Assembly: GCA_947258585.1 (NCBI GenBank)
Contig: CAMYIZ010000059.1
Location: 62,001 to 126,000, forward strand
Direction: 5' to 3'
Source: an uncultured Haliea sp.
GTDB lineage: Bacteria > Pseudomonadota > Gammaproteobacteria > Pseudomonadales > Halieaceae
Length of the DNA stretch: 64,000 nt
Position numbers and translations under genes: made by a program. Of this stretch, positions 21,793 through 30,595 are shown one piece after another (position 1 is the first letter of the stretch; every line of letters begins with the position of its first letter). A model generated the notes under the pieces. That model had not been told where the DNA came from, searched no databases, and saw only the letters and a list, made by a program, of their open reading frames with translations.

Positions 21793-23510
21793 GGCGTTCT
21801 CCCGGTAATGGCATCAATGTGCCCAGTCGTTGCGGGTGCGTGACGGCCCGCTGGCGACAGACCGAAGCGCGCGCGCAGCATTTCCGTCGCCAGCTGGCGC
21901 CGGATCTCCGCGTGGGTCAGGTGGTCTGACTGCCACCACCAGCCGTCCATGGCCATCTGCCGCGCGGCTTCCACAAAGCGCTGCAGGACAGCGGCAAAGT
22001 CGTCGTCGGTGTAGTTGAGACTCATGATCAGGCGGCCGCTGCCTACCCAGGACAGCTCCAGGCCCTGGTCGCGCAGGTAGAACTGGAACATCCAGTTGTA
22101 GCGCGAGGGCACGGTGTACAGTACGGTCCAGATGCTGTGCAGGTTGGCGACACGCACCGGGAGCTGCGCCGCCGCCAGCTGATCGTTCAGCTGCTGTGCC
22201 CGGGCATTCCAGAGCGCATCCGCATCGCGATACAGGCGCTGGCACCAGCGTTCATCCAGCCGCTGCAGGAACACGTTCATCGCCGCCATGACATAAGGGT
22301 GGGAGTTGAAGGTGCCGCGGGCAAAGGCAATGTTCGCCGGCTGCTGTTCCTTGAAACGCTGCATCAGCTGATGACGGCCGCAGAGTACGCCCACGGGCAG
22401 GCCGCCGCCCAGGGTTTTGCCGTAGGTCACCATATCGGCCTGGATGCCAAAATATTCCTGCGCACCGCGATGGGCGAGGCGGAAGCCGGTAAAAACCTCG
22501 TCGAAGATCAGCACAATGCCGCGGCGGGTGCAGACATCGCGCAGTTGTTGCAGCCAGCGGCTGTAGGCGCTGCGATCGAAGTGCGCGCTGCGGCTGCTGT
22601 TCACCAGGGTGGCATCACCGGCGGCATCGGCGTTGGGGTGCAGGGCCTGCAGCGGGTTGATCAGCACGCAGGCGATGTCACGGCGGGTCTCCAGCACCTT
22701 GAGTGTGCGTTGGCTCAGGTCCCGCAGCGTGTAGACGTCGCTGGTCTTGCGCTGATTGCCGACACCGGGCTGCACGCCGTCCCACCAGCCGTGGTAGGCG
22801 CCGCAGAAACGAACCAGATGCGAGCGCCCGCTGTGGTAGCGGGCGAGGCGCACGGCCTGCATGACCGCCTCGGTACCGGACATGTGGAAGGAGACTTCAT
22901 CCAGTCCGGAAATGACTTTGAGCCGTTCCACGTTGTTGCGGATGACCGGGTGGTAGGGGCCGAGTACCGGACCCAGCGGACCCGCGATGCGCGCGCCTTC
23001 CGCCAGGCAGTCCTTGTAGAAATCGTAGCCGAAGACGTTGACGCCGTAGGATCCGGATAGGTCATAGCGCCAATTGCCGTCGATATCGCGCAGGCGCACA
23101 CCGTCGCTGCAATCGACAATGGAACCTTGCCGCAGCGCTTTCGCCAGGCCTTCCCGGTAGGGAAAGGGCACCCGGTAGGCGCTGGTAAAGTTCACATCGG
23201 AAATACTGCTGTCCAGCCCGGCGCTGAATTCCAGGCTTTGCGTGCAGCGGGTCTGCAGCTGGCGCAGCAGCCGGTCGAGGCCGGCGCGGCGTTGCTCGGC
23301 CACTGCTGTTGGCGCGCCATCGCTGCTGAAAAAACGCTCCGGTCCGAAGCTGTAGTAGGGGACCAGCCGCGCTATCCGCCGCGACCATTTGGCGTGTCCG
23401 CGCAGGGAGGGATGCTTGGCGAGGGACAGGCGCAGCCTGATCCAGAGCAGATAGACGCACACCAGCGCCGCAGGTACGAGCAGGAAATGGGTTTCGATAC
23501 TGTTTTGCAT
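21789..23510 (-). CDS. Membrane-anchored class III (glutamate-1-semialdehyde aminomutase-like) aminotransferase
   Basis: 573-aa PLP enzyme, first gene of the putative lipid operon. An N-terminal hydrophobic helix (FLLVPAALVCVYLLWIRL, about residues 9-26) and about 90 linker residues precede a class III aminotransferase fold: SGTEAVMQAVRLAR (211-224), GAYHGWWDG, the PLP-binding Asp337 in LIFDEVFTGFR, and the Schiff-base Lys365 in VTYGKTLGGGLPVG. It resembles glutamate-1-semialdehyde aminomutase, but heme-pathway HemL is soluble, about 430 aa, and lacks an anchor. A membrane substrate such as a lipid aldehyde or ketone is plausible. The promoter should lie in the 145-bp gap 23511-23655. Confidence 0.83.
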   Translation of the reverse strand: MQNSIETHFLLVPAALVCVYLLWIRLRLSLAKHPSLRGHAKWSRRIARLVPYYSFGPERFFSSDGAPTAVAEQRRAGLDRLLRQLQTRCTQSLEFSAGLDSSISDVNFTSAYRVPFPYREGLAKALRQGSIVDCSDGVRLRDIDGNWRYDLSGSYGVNVFGYDFYKDCLAEGARIAGPLGPVLGPYHPVIRNNVERLKVISGLDEVSFHMSGTEAVMQAVRLARYHSGRSHLVRFCGAYHGWWDGVQPGVGNQRKTSDVYTLRDLSQRTLKVLETRRDIACVLINPLQALHPNADAAGDATLVNSSRSAHFDRSAYSRWLQQLRDVCTRRGIVLIFDEVFTGFRLAHRGAQEYFGIQADMVTYGKTLGGGLPVGVLCGRHQLMQRFKEQQPANIAFARGTFNSHPYVMAAMNVFLQRLDERWCQRLYRDADALWNARAQQLNDQLAAAQLPVRVANLHSIWTVLYTVPSRYNWMFQFYLRDQGLELSWVGSGRLIMSLNYTDDDFAAVLQRFVEAARQMAMDGWWWQSDHLTHAEIRRQLATEMLRARFGLSPAGRHAPATTGHIDAITGRTP

Positions 23511-23627
23511 TGGCTTCCCGCGCCCTGGCAGCCGCGCATGGCTCGGCTGCCGTTGGTTTGGTCAACAATGCGCTGTTTTGATTGCAGGGGTCTTACAGTT
23601 TCGGGAAGCTTTTGTTGCGGTGGAGAC

Positions 23628-23648
23628 GGCCTGGGCGGGACCCAGGCC
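23628..23648 (-). terminator. Hairpin after metY
   Basis: Stem GGCCTGGG/CCCAGGCC, 8 bp perfect with a 5-base loop, 7 bp past the metY stop codon in the direction of transcription. It separates metY from the lipid operon on the same strand. A short GT-rich stretch follows, not a strong T-run. Confidence 0.5.
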
Positions 23649-23655
23649 GCAGTGA

Positions 23656-24933
23656 TCAGCCCTTGCTGGCCGCCAGCGCCTGCTTGATATCGGCGATGAT
23701 GTCGTCGATGTGCTCGATACCGACCGAGATGCGTACCATGTCTTCGCTGACACCCGCCGCGGCGAGCTCCTCGGGATTCAGCTGGCGATGGGTGGTACTC
23801 GCCGGATGGCAGGCCAGGGATTTGGCGTCGCCGATATTGACCAGGCGCAGGATCATTTGCAGGGCGTCGATAAAACGCCCGCCGGCCTCGCGACCACCGT
23901 CGATGCCAAAGCTGAGGATGCCCGAGGCCTTGCCGCCGCAGATCTTCTTGCAGGTCTTGCGGTAGGGGCTGTCCTTGAGGCCGGCATAGTTCACCCAGCG
24001 GACCTGCGGGTGCTTGTTCAGGTATTTGGCAACTTTCTTTGCATTGCTGCAATGCCGCTGCATGCGCAGGTCGAGGGTTTCCAGGCCCTGCATCAGCAGG
24101 AAGGCGCTGTGGGGGGAGAGCGCGGCGCCGGTATTGCGCAGCGGTACCACCCGGCAGCGGCCGATGAAAGCGGCTGGGCCCATGGCTTCGGTGTAGACTA
24201 CGCCGTGGTAGGACGGGTCCGGCGTGTTCATGATCGCAAAGCGTTCGGGCTGGGCAGCCCAGTCGAACTTGCCGGAGTCCACGATGGCGCCGCCGATGGT
24301 GGTGCCGTGGCCACCGATGTACTTGGTCAGCGAGTGCACGACGATATCGGCGCCGTGGTCAAAGGCCCTGCAGAGCAGTGGCGTGGCGACGGTATTGTCG
24401 ACAATCAGGGGGACGCCGGCGGCGTGGGCGATCTCCGCCCAGCGCTCGATGTCCACCACGTTGCCCGCCGGATTGCCGATGGACTCGCAGAACAGGGCCC
24501 GGGTATTGTCATCGATGAGCGAAGCCACGCGCTCGAAATCGTCAGCCTTGGCGAAGCGAGTCTCGATGCCCTGCCGCGGGAAGGTGTGGGCAAACAGGTT
24601 GTAGGTGCCGCCGTACAGTTGCGAGGTGCTGACGATATTGGTGCCGACCTCCGCGATGGCCTCGATGGCGTAGCGAATCGCCGCCATGCCCGAAGCCACC
24701 GCCAGGGCGCCGATCCCGCCCTCCAGCGCGGCCAGGCGCGCTTCCAGCACGGCATTGGTCGGGTTCATGATCCGGCTGTAGATATTGCCCGGCACCTTGA
24801 GGTCGAACAGGTCCGCGCCGTGCTGGGTGTCATTGAAAGTGTAGGAGGTCGTCTGGTAGATGGGCGTGGTGGCGGCGTTGGTCGCCGGGTCGCCGTCATA
24901 GCCCGCGTGCAGGGCGAGAGTCGCTGGTTTCAT
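23656..24933 (-). CDS. metY: O-acetylhomoserine aminocarboxypropyltransferase (homocysteine synthase)
   Basis: 425-aa Cys/Met-metabolism PLP enzyme that makes homocysteine from O-acetylhomoserine and sulfide in methionine synthesis. Start MKPATLALHAGYDGDPATNA at ATG 24933 is the standard MetY opening; the frame is open to 24990 but that extension is atypical. PLP lysine Lys204 in DIVVHSLTKYIGGHG, with SGMAAIRYAI and YSRIMNPTN. Length of about 425 favours MetY over MetB/MetZ (about 390-400). Divergent from the P-type ATPase; I see no SAM riboswitch in the 177-bp gap. Confidence 0.93.
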   Translation of the reverse strand: MKPATLALHAGYDGDPATNAATTPIYQTTSYTFNDTQHGADLFDLKVPGNIYSRIMNPTNAVLEARLAALEGGIGALAVASGMAAIRYAIEAIAEVGTNIVSTSQLYGGTYNLFAHTFPRQGIETRFAKADDFERVASLIDDNTRALFCESIGNPAGNVVDIERWAEIAHAAGVPLIVDNTVATPLLCRAFDHGADIVVHSLTKYIGGHGTTIGGAIVDSGKFDWAAQPERFAIMNTPDPSYHGVVYTEAMGPAAFIGRCRVVPLRNTGAALSPHSAFLLMQGLETLDLRMQRHCSNAKKVAKYLNKHPQVRWVNYAGLKDSPYRKTCKKICGGKASGILSFGIDGGREAGGRFIDALQMILRLVNIGDAKSLACHPASTTHRQLNPEELAAAGVSEDMVRISVGIEHIDDIIADIKQALAASKG

Positions 24934-25110
24934 GGTGTCGTTCCACTCTGGTTGTATTATTCCAGCGCCGAAGAGTAGCAGACGGAGCAAGGCCGGCCAA
25001 TCCGGGTCGCGCCGGGGGCGCGTGGAGGGTGGCGCTCCGCTGCCGGATTTTCACCTTGGCTGCATGTAGACTGGACGCTGGCGTAGGATTTTCACTCACG
25101 GAGATAGTGC

Positions 25111-27786
25111 TTGGCAGACAACAGCAATGCGCACCAGCTTCTCGCAACGAGTGCGCGGCAGGGGACCGCCAGCCGTGGGCTGAGTGCGGACGAGGCGCGG
25201 GAGCGTCTGCAGACCTATGGCCGCAACCAGCTGCCCGAGCCGCCGCTGCCCGGCCTTTCGACCATATTCCTGCGTCAGTTCCTCAGCCCGTTCATCTACA
25301 TCCTGCTGGTCGCGGCCATTGTTTCCTGGGCGCTGAACCAGATGGCCAATGCCGTGTTTATCATGGCCGTGCTGCTGTTGAACGCGGCCATTGGCACGGT
25401 GCAGGAGTTTTCCGCCCAGCGTTCGGCGGCCGCACTGCGCAATATGGTGCGTGGCGTCGCCCATGTGATCCGCGATGGCACAGCGGGGCGGATTGATGTC
25501 GAGGAACTGGTGCCGGGCGACCTGGTGCTGCTGTCATCAGGAGACAAGGTCCCCGCGGATATTCTGCTCGAAACCAGCGATAGCCTGAGCGTGGACGAGT
25601 CCATGCTCACCGGCGAATCCCTGGCCATCACCAAAAATGCCCGGGCCTCGGTGGCAGATGACGCACCGCTGGCAGAGCGGTTCAACCGGTGTTTTGCCGG
25701 TAGCACGGTGACCCACGGCCGGGCCCAGGGCGAGGTGATCGCCACGGGACTGAATACGGAGCTTGGCCGTATTGCCGACTCTGTCCTGGGCCGGGAATCC
25801 GCTGATCCGCCGCTGCTGATCCGCATCCGGTTGTTCACCTACCAGATGGCGGGGGCGATTGGCCTCGCCATCCTGTTGCTGCTGGCGCTGATGCTGTTCC
25901 GCGGCGGCTACAGTACCGAGGGCATGATCCTGATGGCTATCGGCCTCGCGGTGTCGGCCATACCCGAGGGCTTGCCCGCCGCGCTGACAGTGGCGCTGGC
26001 CATCGGCATGCGGCGCATGGCGGCGCACAAGGTGATCATCCGCAAGCTGGTGGCTGTAGAAGCACTCGGGTCCTGTACCTTTATCTGCTCCGACAAGACC
26101 GGCACCCTGACAGTCAATGAGTTGACGGTGCGCCAGGCGTTGCTGCCGGATGGTGCTGCCTTCGAAGTGACCGGGGAGGGTGTCGCACCGGGTGGCGCCA
26201 TACTCGGTGATGATCCGGAGTTGTTGCGGGACCTCTGTATCACCGGACTGCTCGCCAATGAGAGCCATCTGGACTACTCGGGTGGCGAATGGGTCTCCAA
26301 CGGCGACATCGTCGATGTCGCCTTCCTCATTCTGGCCAAGAAACTGGGCCTGTCGCTCAGTGACATTCGCGCCCGGCGTACCCGGCTGGAGCTTATTCCC
26401 TACGAATCGGAGCGCGCGTTCAGCGGCAGCCTCAACGTGGATGAAGGCCACCCGCTCGTACTCCATGTCAAGGGCAGTCCGGAGAAACTGCTCGGCCTCT
26501 GCACCTGCATGCGTACCCGGGACGGGGATGTCCCTGTGGATCGGGCGCTGATCGAGAGCCAGATTGAGTATCTGGCGGACAAGGGTTATCGCCTGATTGC
26601 CCTTGCGCGGCGCCAGGCGGAGCAGCGTGGCGCTCTGGAGCAGCTCGGCGAGATGACCTTTCTGGGTCTGGTGGCGATGATTGATCCGGTGCGCCCGGAG
26701 GCGCGCGAGGCCATCCGGCGTTGTCGCCGGGGTGGCATCGAGGTGGCCATGGTCACCGGCGATCATCCCACGACCGCAGGGGCCATTGCGCGGGAACTGC
26801 TGTTGGCAGGCAGTGACGACAGGGTGGTCACCGGCAGCATGATCAGGGAGGCCACGGCGCGTGGGGAGGCCGCGCTGGATGCGCTGGTCCTGCCCGCGAG
26901 GGTTTTTGCCCGGATAGAGCCGACGCAGAAAGAGCAGATTGTCGACTGTCTGATGCGCAATGGCCATTTCGTGGCCGTCACCGGCGACGGCGTCAACGAT
27001 GCGCCCGCCATGCGCCGGGCCAACGCCGGCGTTGCCATGGGCAAGCGCGGGACCGATGTGGCCCGGGAAACCGCGGACCTGATTATTGCTGACGACAACT
27101 TTGCCTCCATTGTTGCCGGCATAGAGCAGGGGCGCATTGTCTACAACAATATTCGCAAGGTGATAGCCCTGCTGACGACCACCGGGTTCTCGGCCCTGTT
27201 GCTGTTTTTTCTGACGGTGCTGGCGGGCCTGCCTATGCCGCTGATAGCGGTGCAGCTGCTGTGGCTCAATCTGGTGGCCAATGGCCTGCAGGATGTCGCC
27301 CTGGCTTTCGAACCGGCGGAGGGACATGAACTGGAGCTTCCGCCACGCAATCCGCGGGAACCGGTGTTCGAGCAGCACATCATCCAGCATGTGCTGGTAA
27401 GCGGCTCCACCATGGGCGTGCTGGCCTTTGCGACCTTTGCCTGGCTGATTGCAAGCGGTAGCGAGATTCCCGATGCCCGCAACGCGATCCTGATGTTGAT
27501 GGTGCTGTTCGGCAATATTCACGCACTCAGCAGCCGTTCGGAGACACAGTCCCTGTTTCGCATGCGCGTGCTGGGCAACCCGTTCCTGATCCTGGCCGTG
27601 CCACTGGCCCAGGGGGTGCACATCGCGGCCATGTACCTGCCGGGAATCAGTGAGGTGCTGGCGCTGAATCCGGTGACGCTGGTGCAGTGGTTGTTGTTGC
27701 TGACGGTAGCCCTTGCCCTGCTGGCCGTGGAGGAAGCCCACAAATGGTATCTGCGGCGCCGCCGCGCGGCCCGTGGCCCCGCCTGA
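25111..27786 (+). CDS. P2-type cation-transporting ATPase (HAD-IC family)
   Basis: 891-aa inner-membrane P-type ATPase with a cation ATPase N-domain. Landmarks: LTGES (166-170) in the actuator domain, IPEGLP (284-289) in membrane helix 4 as in Ca2+ and Na+/K+ type pumps, phosphorylated Asp328 in ICSDKTGTLT, MVTGDHPTTA, and VTGDGVNDAPAMRRANAGVA. Helix 6 reads NLVANGLQDVALAFEP, where SERCA has T-D-G-L-P-A, so the ion-binding Asp is replaced by Asn with another Asp two residues after the Leu. Ion specificity is therefore open. Start is TTG 25111 with GGAG 7 bases upstream. Single gene, divergent from metY. Confidence 0.9.
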   Translation: MADNSNAHQLLATSARQGTASRGLSADEARERLQTYGRNQLPEPPLPGLSTIFLRQFLSPFIYILLVAAIVSWALNQMANAVFIMAVLLLNAAIGTVQEFSAQRSAAALRNMVRGVAHVIRDGTAGRIDVEELVPGDLVLLSSGDKVPADILLETSDSLSVDESMLTGESLAITKNARASVADDAPLAERFNRCFAGSTVTHGRAQGEVIATGLNTELGRIADSVLGRESADPPLLIRIRLFTYQMAGAIGLAILLLLALMLFRGGYSTEGMILMAIGLAVSAIPEGLPAALTVALAIGMRRMAAHKVIIRKLVAVEALGSCTFICSDKTGTLTVNELTVRQALLPDGAAFEVTGEGVAPGGAILGDDPELLRDLCITGLLANESHLDYSGGEWVSNGDIVDVAFLILAKKLGLSLSDIRARRTRLELIPYESERAFSGSLNVDEGHPLVLHVKGSPEKLLGLCTCMRTRDGDVPVDRALIESQIEYLADKGYRLIALARRQAEQRGALEQLGEMTFLGLVAMIDPVRPEAREAIRRCRRGGIEVAMVTGDHPTTAGAIARELLLAGSDDRVVTGSMIREATARGEAALDALVLPARVFARIEPTQKEQIVDCLMRNGHFVAVTGDGVNDAPAMRRANAGVAMGKRGTDVARETADLIIADDNFASIVAGIEQGRIVYNNIRKVIALLTTTGFSALLLFFLTVLAGLPMPLIAVQLLWLNLVANGLQDVALAFEPAEGHELELPPRNPREPVFEQHIIQHVLVSGSTMGVLAFATFAWLIASGSEIPDARNAILMLMVLFGNIHALSSRSETQSLFRMRVLGNPFLILAVPLAQGVHIAAMYLPGISEVLALNPVTLVQWLLLLTVALALLAVEEAHKWYLRRRRAARGPA

Positions 27787-27844
27787 CTTGCCGTCGGTGG
27801 TGAAGGCTGTAAAGTGACAGCCATCAACGGCTATGGATGCGACG

Positions 27845-28333
27845 ATGAAACTGACGATCAACGGCACAACGACCGAGCTTGATACCGAGCCCGATATGCC
27901 CCTGCTGTGGGCATTGCGGGACTTCCTCGGTTTGAGGGGCACCAAGTATGGCTGCGGCAAGGGGCTTTGCGGTGCCTGCACGGTACACCTGGATGGCCAG
28001 CCACGGCGCAGCTGCCAGCTGACTGTGGCGGATGCGGCGAGCGGCGAGATAACGACCATAGAGGGCTTGTCCGGGGACGGGTCACATCCCCTGCAGCAGG
28101 CCTGGCGCGATTTCAACGTGCCCCAGTGTGGGTACTGCCAGTCCGGTCAGCTGATGAGCGCCAGCGCCCTGCTGGCCAGCAACCCGGCGCCGTCGGATGC
28201 GGAGATCAATACCGCGATGGCCGGTAACCTGTGTCGTTGCGGCACCTATCCACGGATCCGCGCGGCGATCAGGAGTGTGGCTGCCGACGCCGCTTCCGGC
28301 GCGGGCGCCAGTGCCGCGGAGGACGGGGCATGA
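27845..28333 (+). CDS. Molybdenum hydroxylase small subunit, [2Fe-2S] (IorA-type)
   Basis: 162-aa electron-transfer subunit with two [2Fe-2S] clusters. The plant-ferredoxin cluster uses Cys37, Cys42, Cys45 ([18 protein letters not shown]) and Cys57. The second cluster uses Cys95 and Cys98 (CGYCQSGQ) and Cys130 and Cys132 ([11 protein letters not shown]). ATG 27845 has GGA 7 bases upstream; another in-frame ATG lies at 27833. Its stop overlaps the start of the large subunit (ATGA). This two-subunit layout without an FAD subunit is that of isoquinoline 1-oxidoreductase and related aldehyde or nicotinate dehydrogenases, which pass electrons to cytochromes. Confidence 0.92.
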   Translation: MKLTINGTTTELDTEPDMPLLWALRDFLGLRGTKYGCGKGLCGACTVHLDGQPRRSCQLTVADAASGEITTIEGLSGDGSHPLQQAWRDFNVPQCGYCQSGQLMSASALLASNPAPSDAEINTAMAGNLCRCGTYPRIRAAIRSVAADAASGAGASAAEDGA

Positions 28334-30576
28334 GCACGCTGACCCGGGTATCCCGCCGCCGCTTCCTGCAGTTGACGGGCCTGACTGCCACCGGCCTGGT
28401 ACTGGGCGCGGTGATGCCGCGCAACCGTGCCCTGGCCGGCATTCTCGACGAGGCCGCAGGCGCGCAGCTCAATCTGTTTGTCAGCGTGACGGCGGACGGC
28501 AGCGTTGAGATCATCGCCCACCGCTCGGAAATGGGCACGGGAATCCGCACTAGCCTGCCGCAGGTAGTGGCGGACGAAATGGAGGCGGACTGGCACCGGG
28601 TCAAGGTCATCCAGGCCCACGCGGACGCCCGCTATGGCAGCCAGAATACCGATGGCTCGCGCTCCGTGCGCGACTTCTACCACATCATGCGGCAGATGGG
28701 CGCCACCGCCCGCGCGTTGCTGGAGCAGGCCGCCGCGCTCACTTGGCAGGTTCCGGTAGAAGAGTGCACGGCGCGCAATCACGCGGTTTACCACAGCGGC
28801 GGCGGCAGTCTCGGCTTTGGCGAGTTGGCAGCGCGCGCCGCGGAGCTGCCGGTGCCGGCGCCGGAATCCCTGCGCCTGAAAGACAGCGCGGATTTTCGCT
28901 ATATCGGACAGAGTGTACCGATTGTCGACCTGCGGGACATGACCACCGGCAATACGACCTACGGTATCGATGTGCATCTGCCGGGCATGCTGTACGCCAG
29001 CATTGAGCGGACGCCCTGGCTGCAGGGGCGCATTGCCTCCTATGACTCGTCCGCGGCACTGAAAGTCAAAGGCGTGCTGGATGTCGTCGAGCTGGTGGCG
29101 GTGGCGGGAGCGCCGGGCTTCAACCCGATTGAGGGCGTTGCGGTGATCGCGACCAATAACCACAGTGCGCTGAAGGGGCGGGTGGCGCTCAAGGTGAACT
29201 GGCGCAAGAGCGAGCACAGCGACCACGACAGCGGGGCGTACCTGGACGAGCTGGCGGCGCGGGTCGAGGGTGGCACGGGCGAGGTGCGGCGCCAGCGGGG
29301 CGATGTAGACGCTGCCCTGGCGAGCGCGGCCTCGGTGGTCGAGGCGACCTATCGCACTCCCTACCTTGCCCACGCATCCATGGAGCCACCCGTGGCGACC
29401 GCGAGGGTCACGGACGAGCGCTGCGAGATATGGGCCTGTACCCAGACCCCCCAGGCTACCCAGCGGGCGGTCGCGGAAGCGCTGGAGCTGGATGTCGCCG
29501 CCGTTACCGTGCACGTGACCCTGCTGGGCGGCGGCTTCGGCCGCAAGTCCAAGCCGGACTTCTCGGTAGAGGCAGCGAGGCTGGCATCCCACGTCGGCAA
29601 GCCGGTACAGGTGGTCTGGAGCCGCGAGGACGACATCCGCCACGATTACTTCCATGCCTGCAGTGCCCAGCATTTCAAGGGGGCGCTGGACGACACGGGC
29701 AAGGTGACTGCCTGGCTGGCCCGCGAGGCATCGCCGCCGATCGGCTCCACTTTCGATACCAGCGTGCGCCGCAATGGCAGTGGCGGGCTGTCCCAGGGCT
29801 TTGCCAATGTGCCCTTCGCCGTGCCCAACCTGCGGGTGGAGAGTCACGAGGCTCCCGGTCACGTGCGTATTGGCTGGCTGCGTTCGGTATACAACATTCC
29901 CTACGCATTCGGGGTTGGCAGCTTCGTCGACGAGTTGGCGCATGCCGCCGGCGTCGACCCCGCAGAGTTCTGGCTGCAGCTGATCGGTGAGGACCGATTT
30001 CTGGACTTCAGCGCCGATGGCTTCGAGTACAGCAATTACGGGCGCGACATAGCGGAGTACCCTTTTGCCACAGCGCGCACCAAAAATGTGATCCGCGAGC
30101 TGGTCGGTTCTATCCCCTGGGGCGAGAAATTGCCGCCGGGGCAGGGCTGGGGTCTCTCGGTGGTCAACAGTTTCCTCAGCGATGTCGCGGTTGCCAGCAA
30201 GGTGGAGGTCAGGGACGGCCGGTTGCGGGTACTCGAACTGCATGGCGTGATTGACGCCGGCCGGGTGGTTAACCCGGACCGGGTGCACGCGCAAATGGAG
30301 GGCGGAATGATCTTTGGCCTGAGTCTGGCGCTGAACGGCGAGATTACCTTTGCCGGGGGCGAGGCCGCCCAGTCCAATTTCCATGACTACCCCATTGCGC
30401 GCATGGATCAGGTCCCCGCTGTGATCCGCAGCCATATCGTTGCCAGCGATGCGGCCCCGACGGGGGTGGGGGAGCCCCCCACACCGCCGACGGCGCCCGC
30501 GATAGCCAATGCGGTGTTTGCCGCTACCGGCAGGCGCATCAGGGAACTGCCCCTGGGCAAGCACTTCAGCGTTTGA
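28330..30576 (+). CDS. Molybdenum hydroxylase large subunit with Tat signal (IorB-type)
   Basis: 748-aa molybdopterin-binding catalytic subunit of the xanthine oxidase family. The Tat signal peptide [20 protein letters not shown] at residues 8-27 predicts folded export to the periplasm with the small subunit. Cofactor and active-site features include [39 protein letters not shown] and the presumed catalytic Glu715 in [19 protein letters not shown]. The long open frame begins at 28231, but ATG 28330 is coupled to iorA-type and begins the Tat signal. Substrate unknown: isoquinoline-like heterocycles or aldehydes are possible. The cofactor needs MocA and XdhC functions, both encoded at 45-47 kb. 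Confidence 0.9.
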   Translation: MSTLTRVSRRRFLQLTGLTATGLVLGAVMPRNRALAGILDEAAGAQLNLFVSVTADGSVEIIAHRSEMGTGIRTSLPQVVADEMEADWHRVKVIQAHADARYGSQNTDGSRSVRDFYHIMRQMGATARALLEQAAALTWQVPVEECTARNHAVYHSGGGSLGFGELAARAAELPVPAPESLRLKDSADFRYIGQSVPIVDLRDMTTGNTTYGIDVHLPGMLYASIERTPWLQGRIASYDSSAALKVKGVLDVVELVAVAGAPGFNPIEGVAVIATNNHSALKGRVALKVNWRKSEHSDHDSGAYLDELAARVEGGTGEVRRQRGDVDAALASAASVVEATYRTPYLAHASMEPPVATARVTDERCEIWACTQTPQATQRAVAEALELDVAAVTVHVTLLGGGFGRKSKPDFSVEAARLASHVGKPVQVVWSREDDIRHDYFHACSAQHFKGALDDTGKVTAWLAREASPPIGSTFDTSVRRNGSGGLSQGFANVPFAVPNLRVESHEAPGHVRIGWLRSVYNIPYAFGVGSFVDELAHAAGVDPAEFWLQLIGEDRFLDFSADGFEYSNYGRDIAEYPFATARTKNVIRELVGSIPWGEKLPPGQGWGLSVVNSFLSDVAVASKVEVRDGRLRVLELHGVIDAGRVVNPDRVHAQMEGGMIFGLSLALNGEITFAGGEAAQSNFHDYPIARMDQVPAVIRSHIVASDAAPTGVGEPPTPPTAPAIANAVFAATGRRIRELPLGKHFSV

Positions 30577-30595
30577 AGGGCAGGCGCAGCCGGGG

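Noticed and set aside
24934..25110. SAM riboswitch or S-box ahead of metY
   Set aside because: I searched for the conserved SAM aptamer blocks and saw none. Only a direct repeat of GGATTTTCAC (25045-25054 and 25086-25095) is present, and it is too short to interpret.
25537..28116. Long minus-strand open frame (859 codons) opposite the P-type ATPase
   Set aside because: Antisense shadow. The plus strand has all P-type ATPase motifs, while the minus translation matches nothing.
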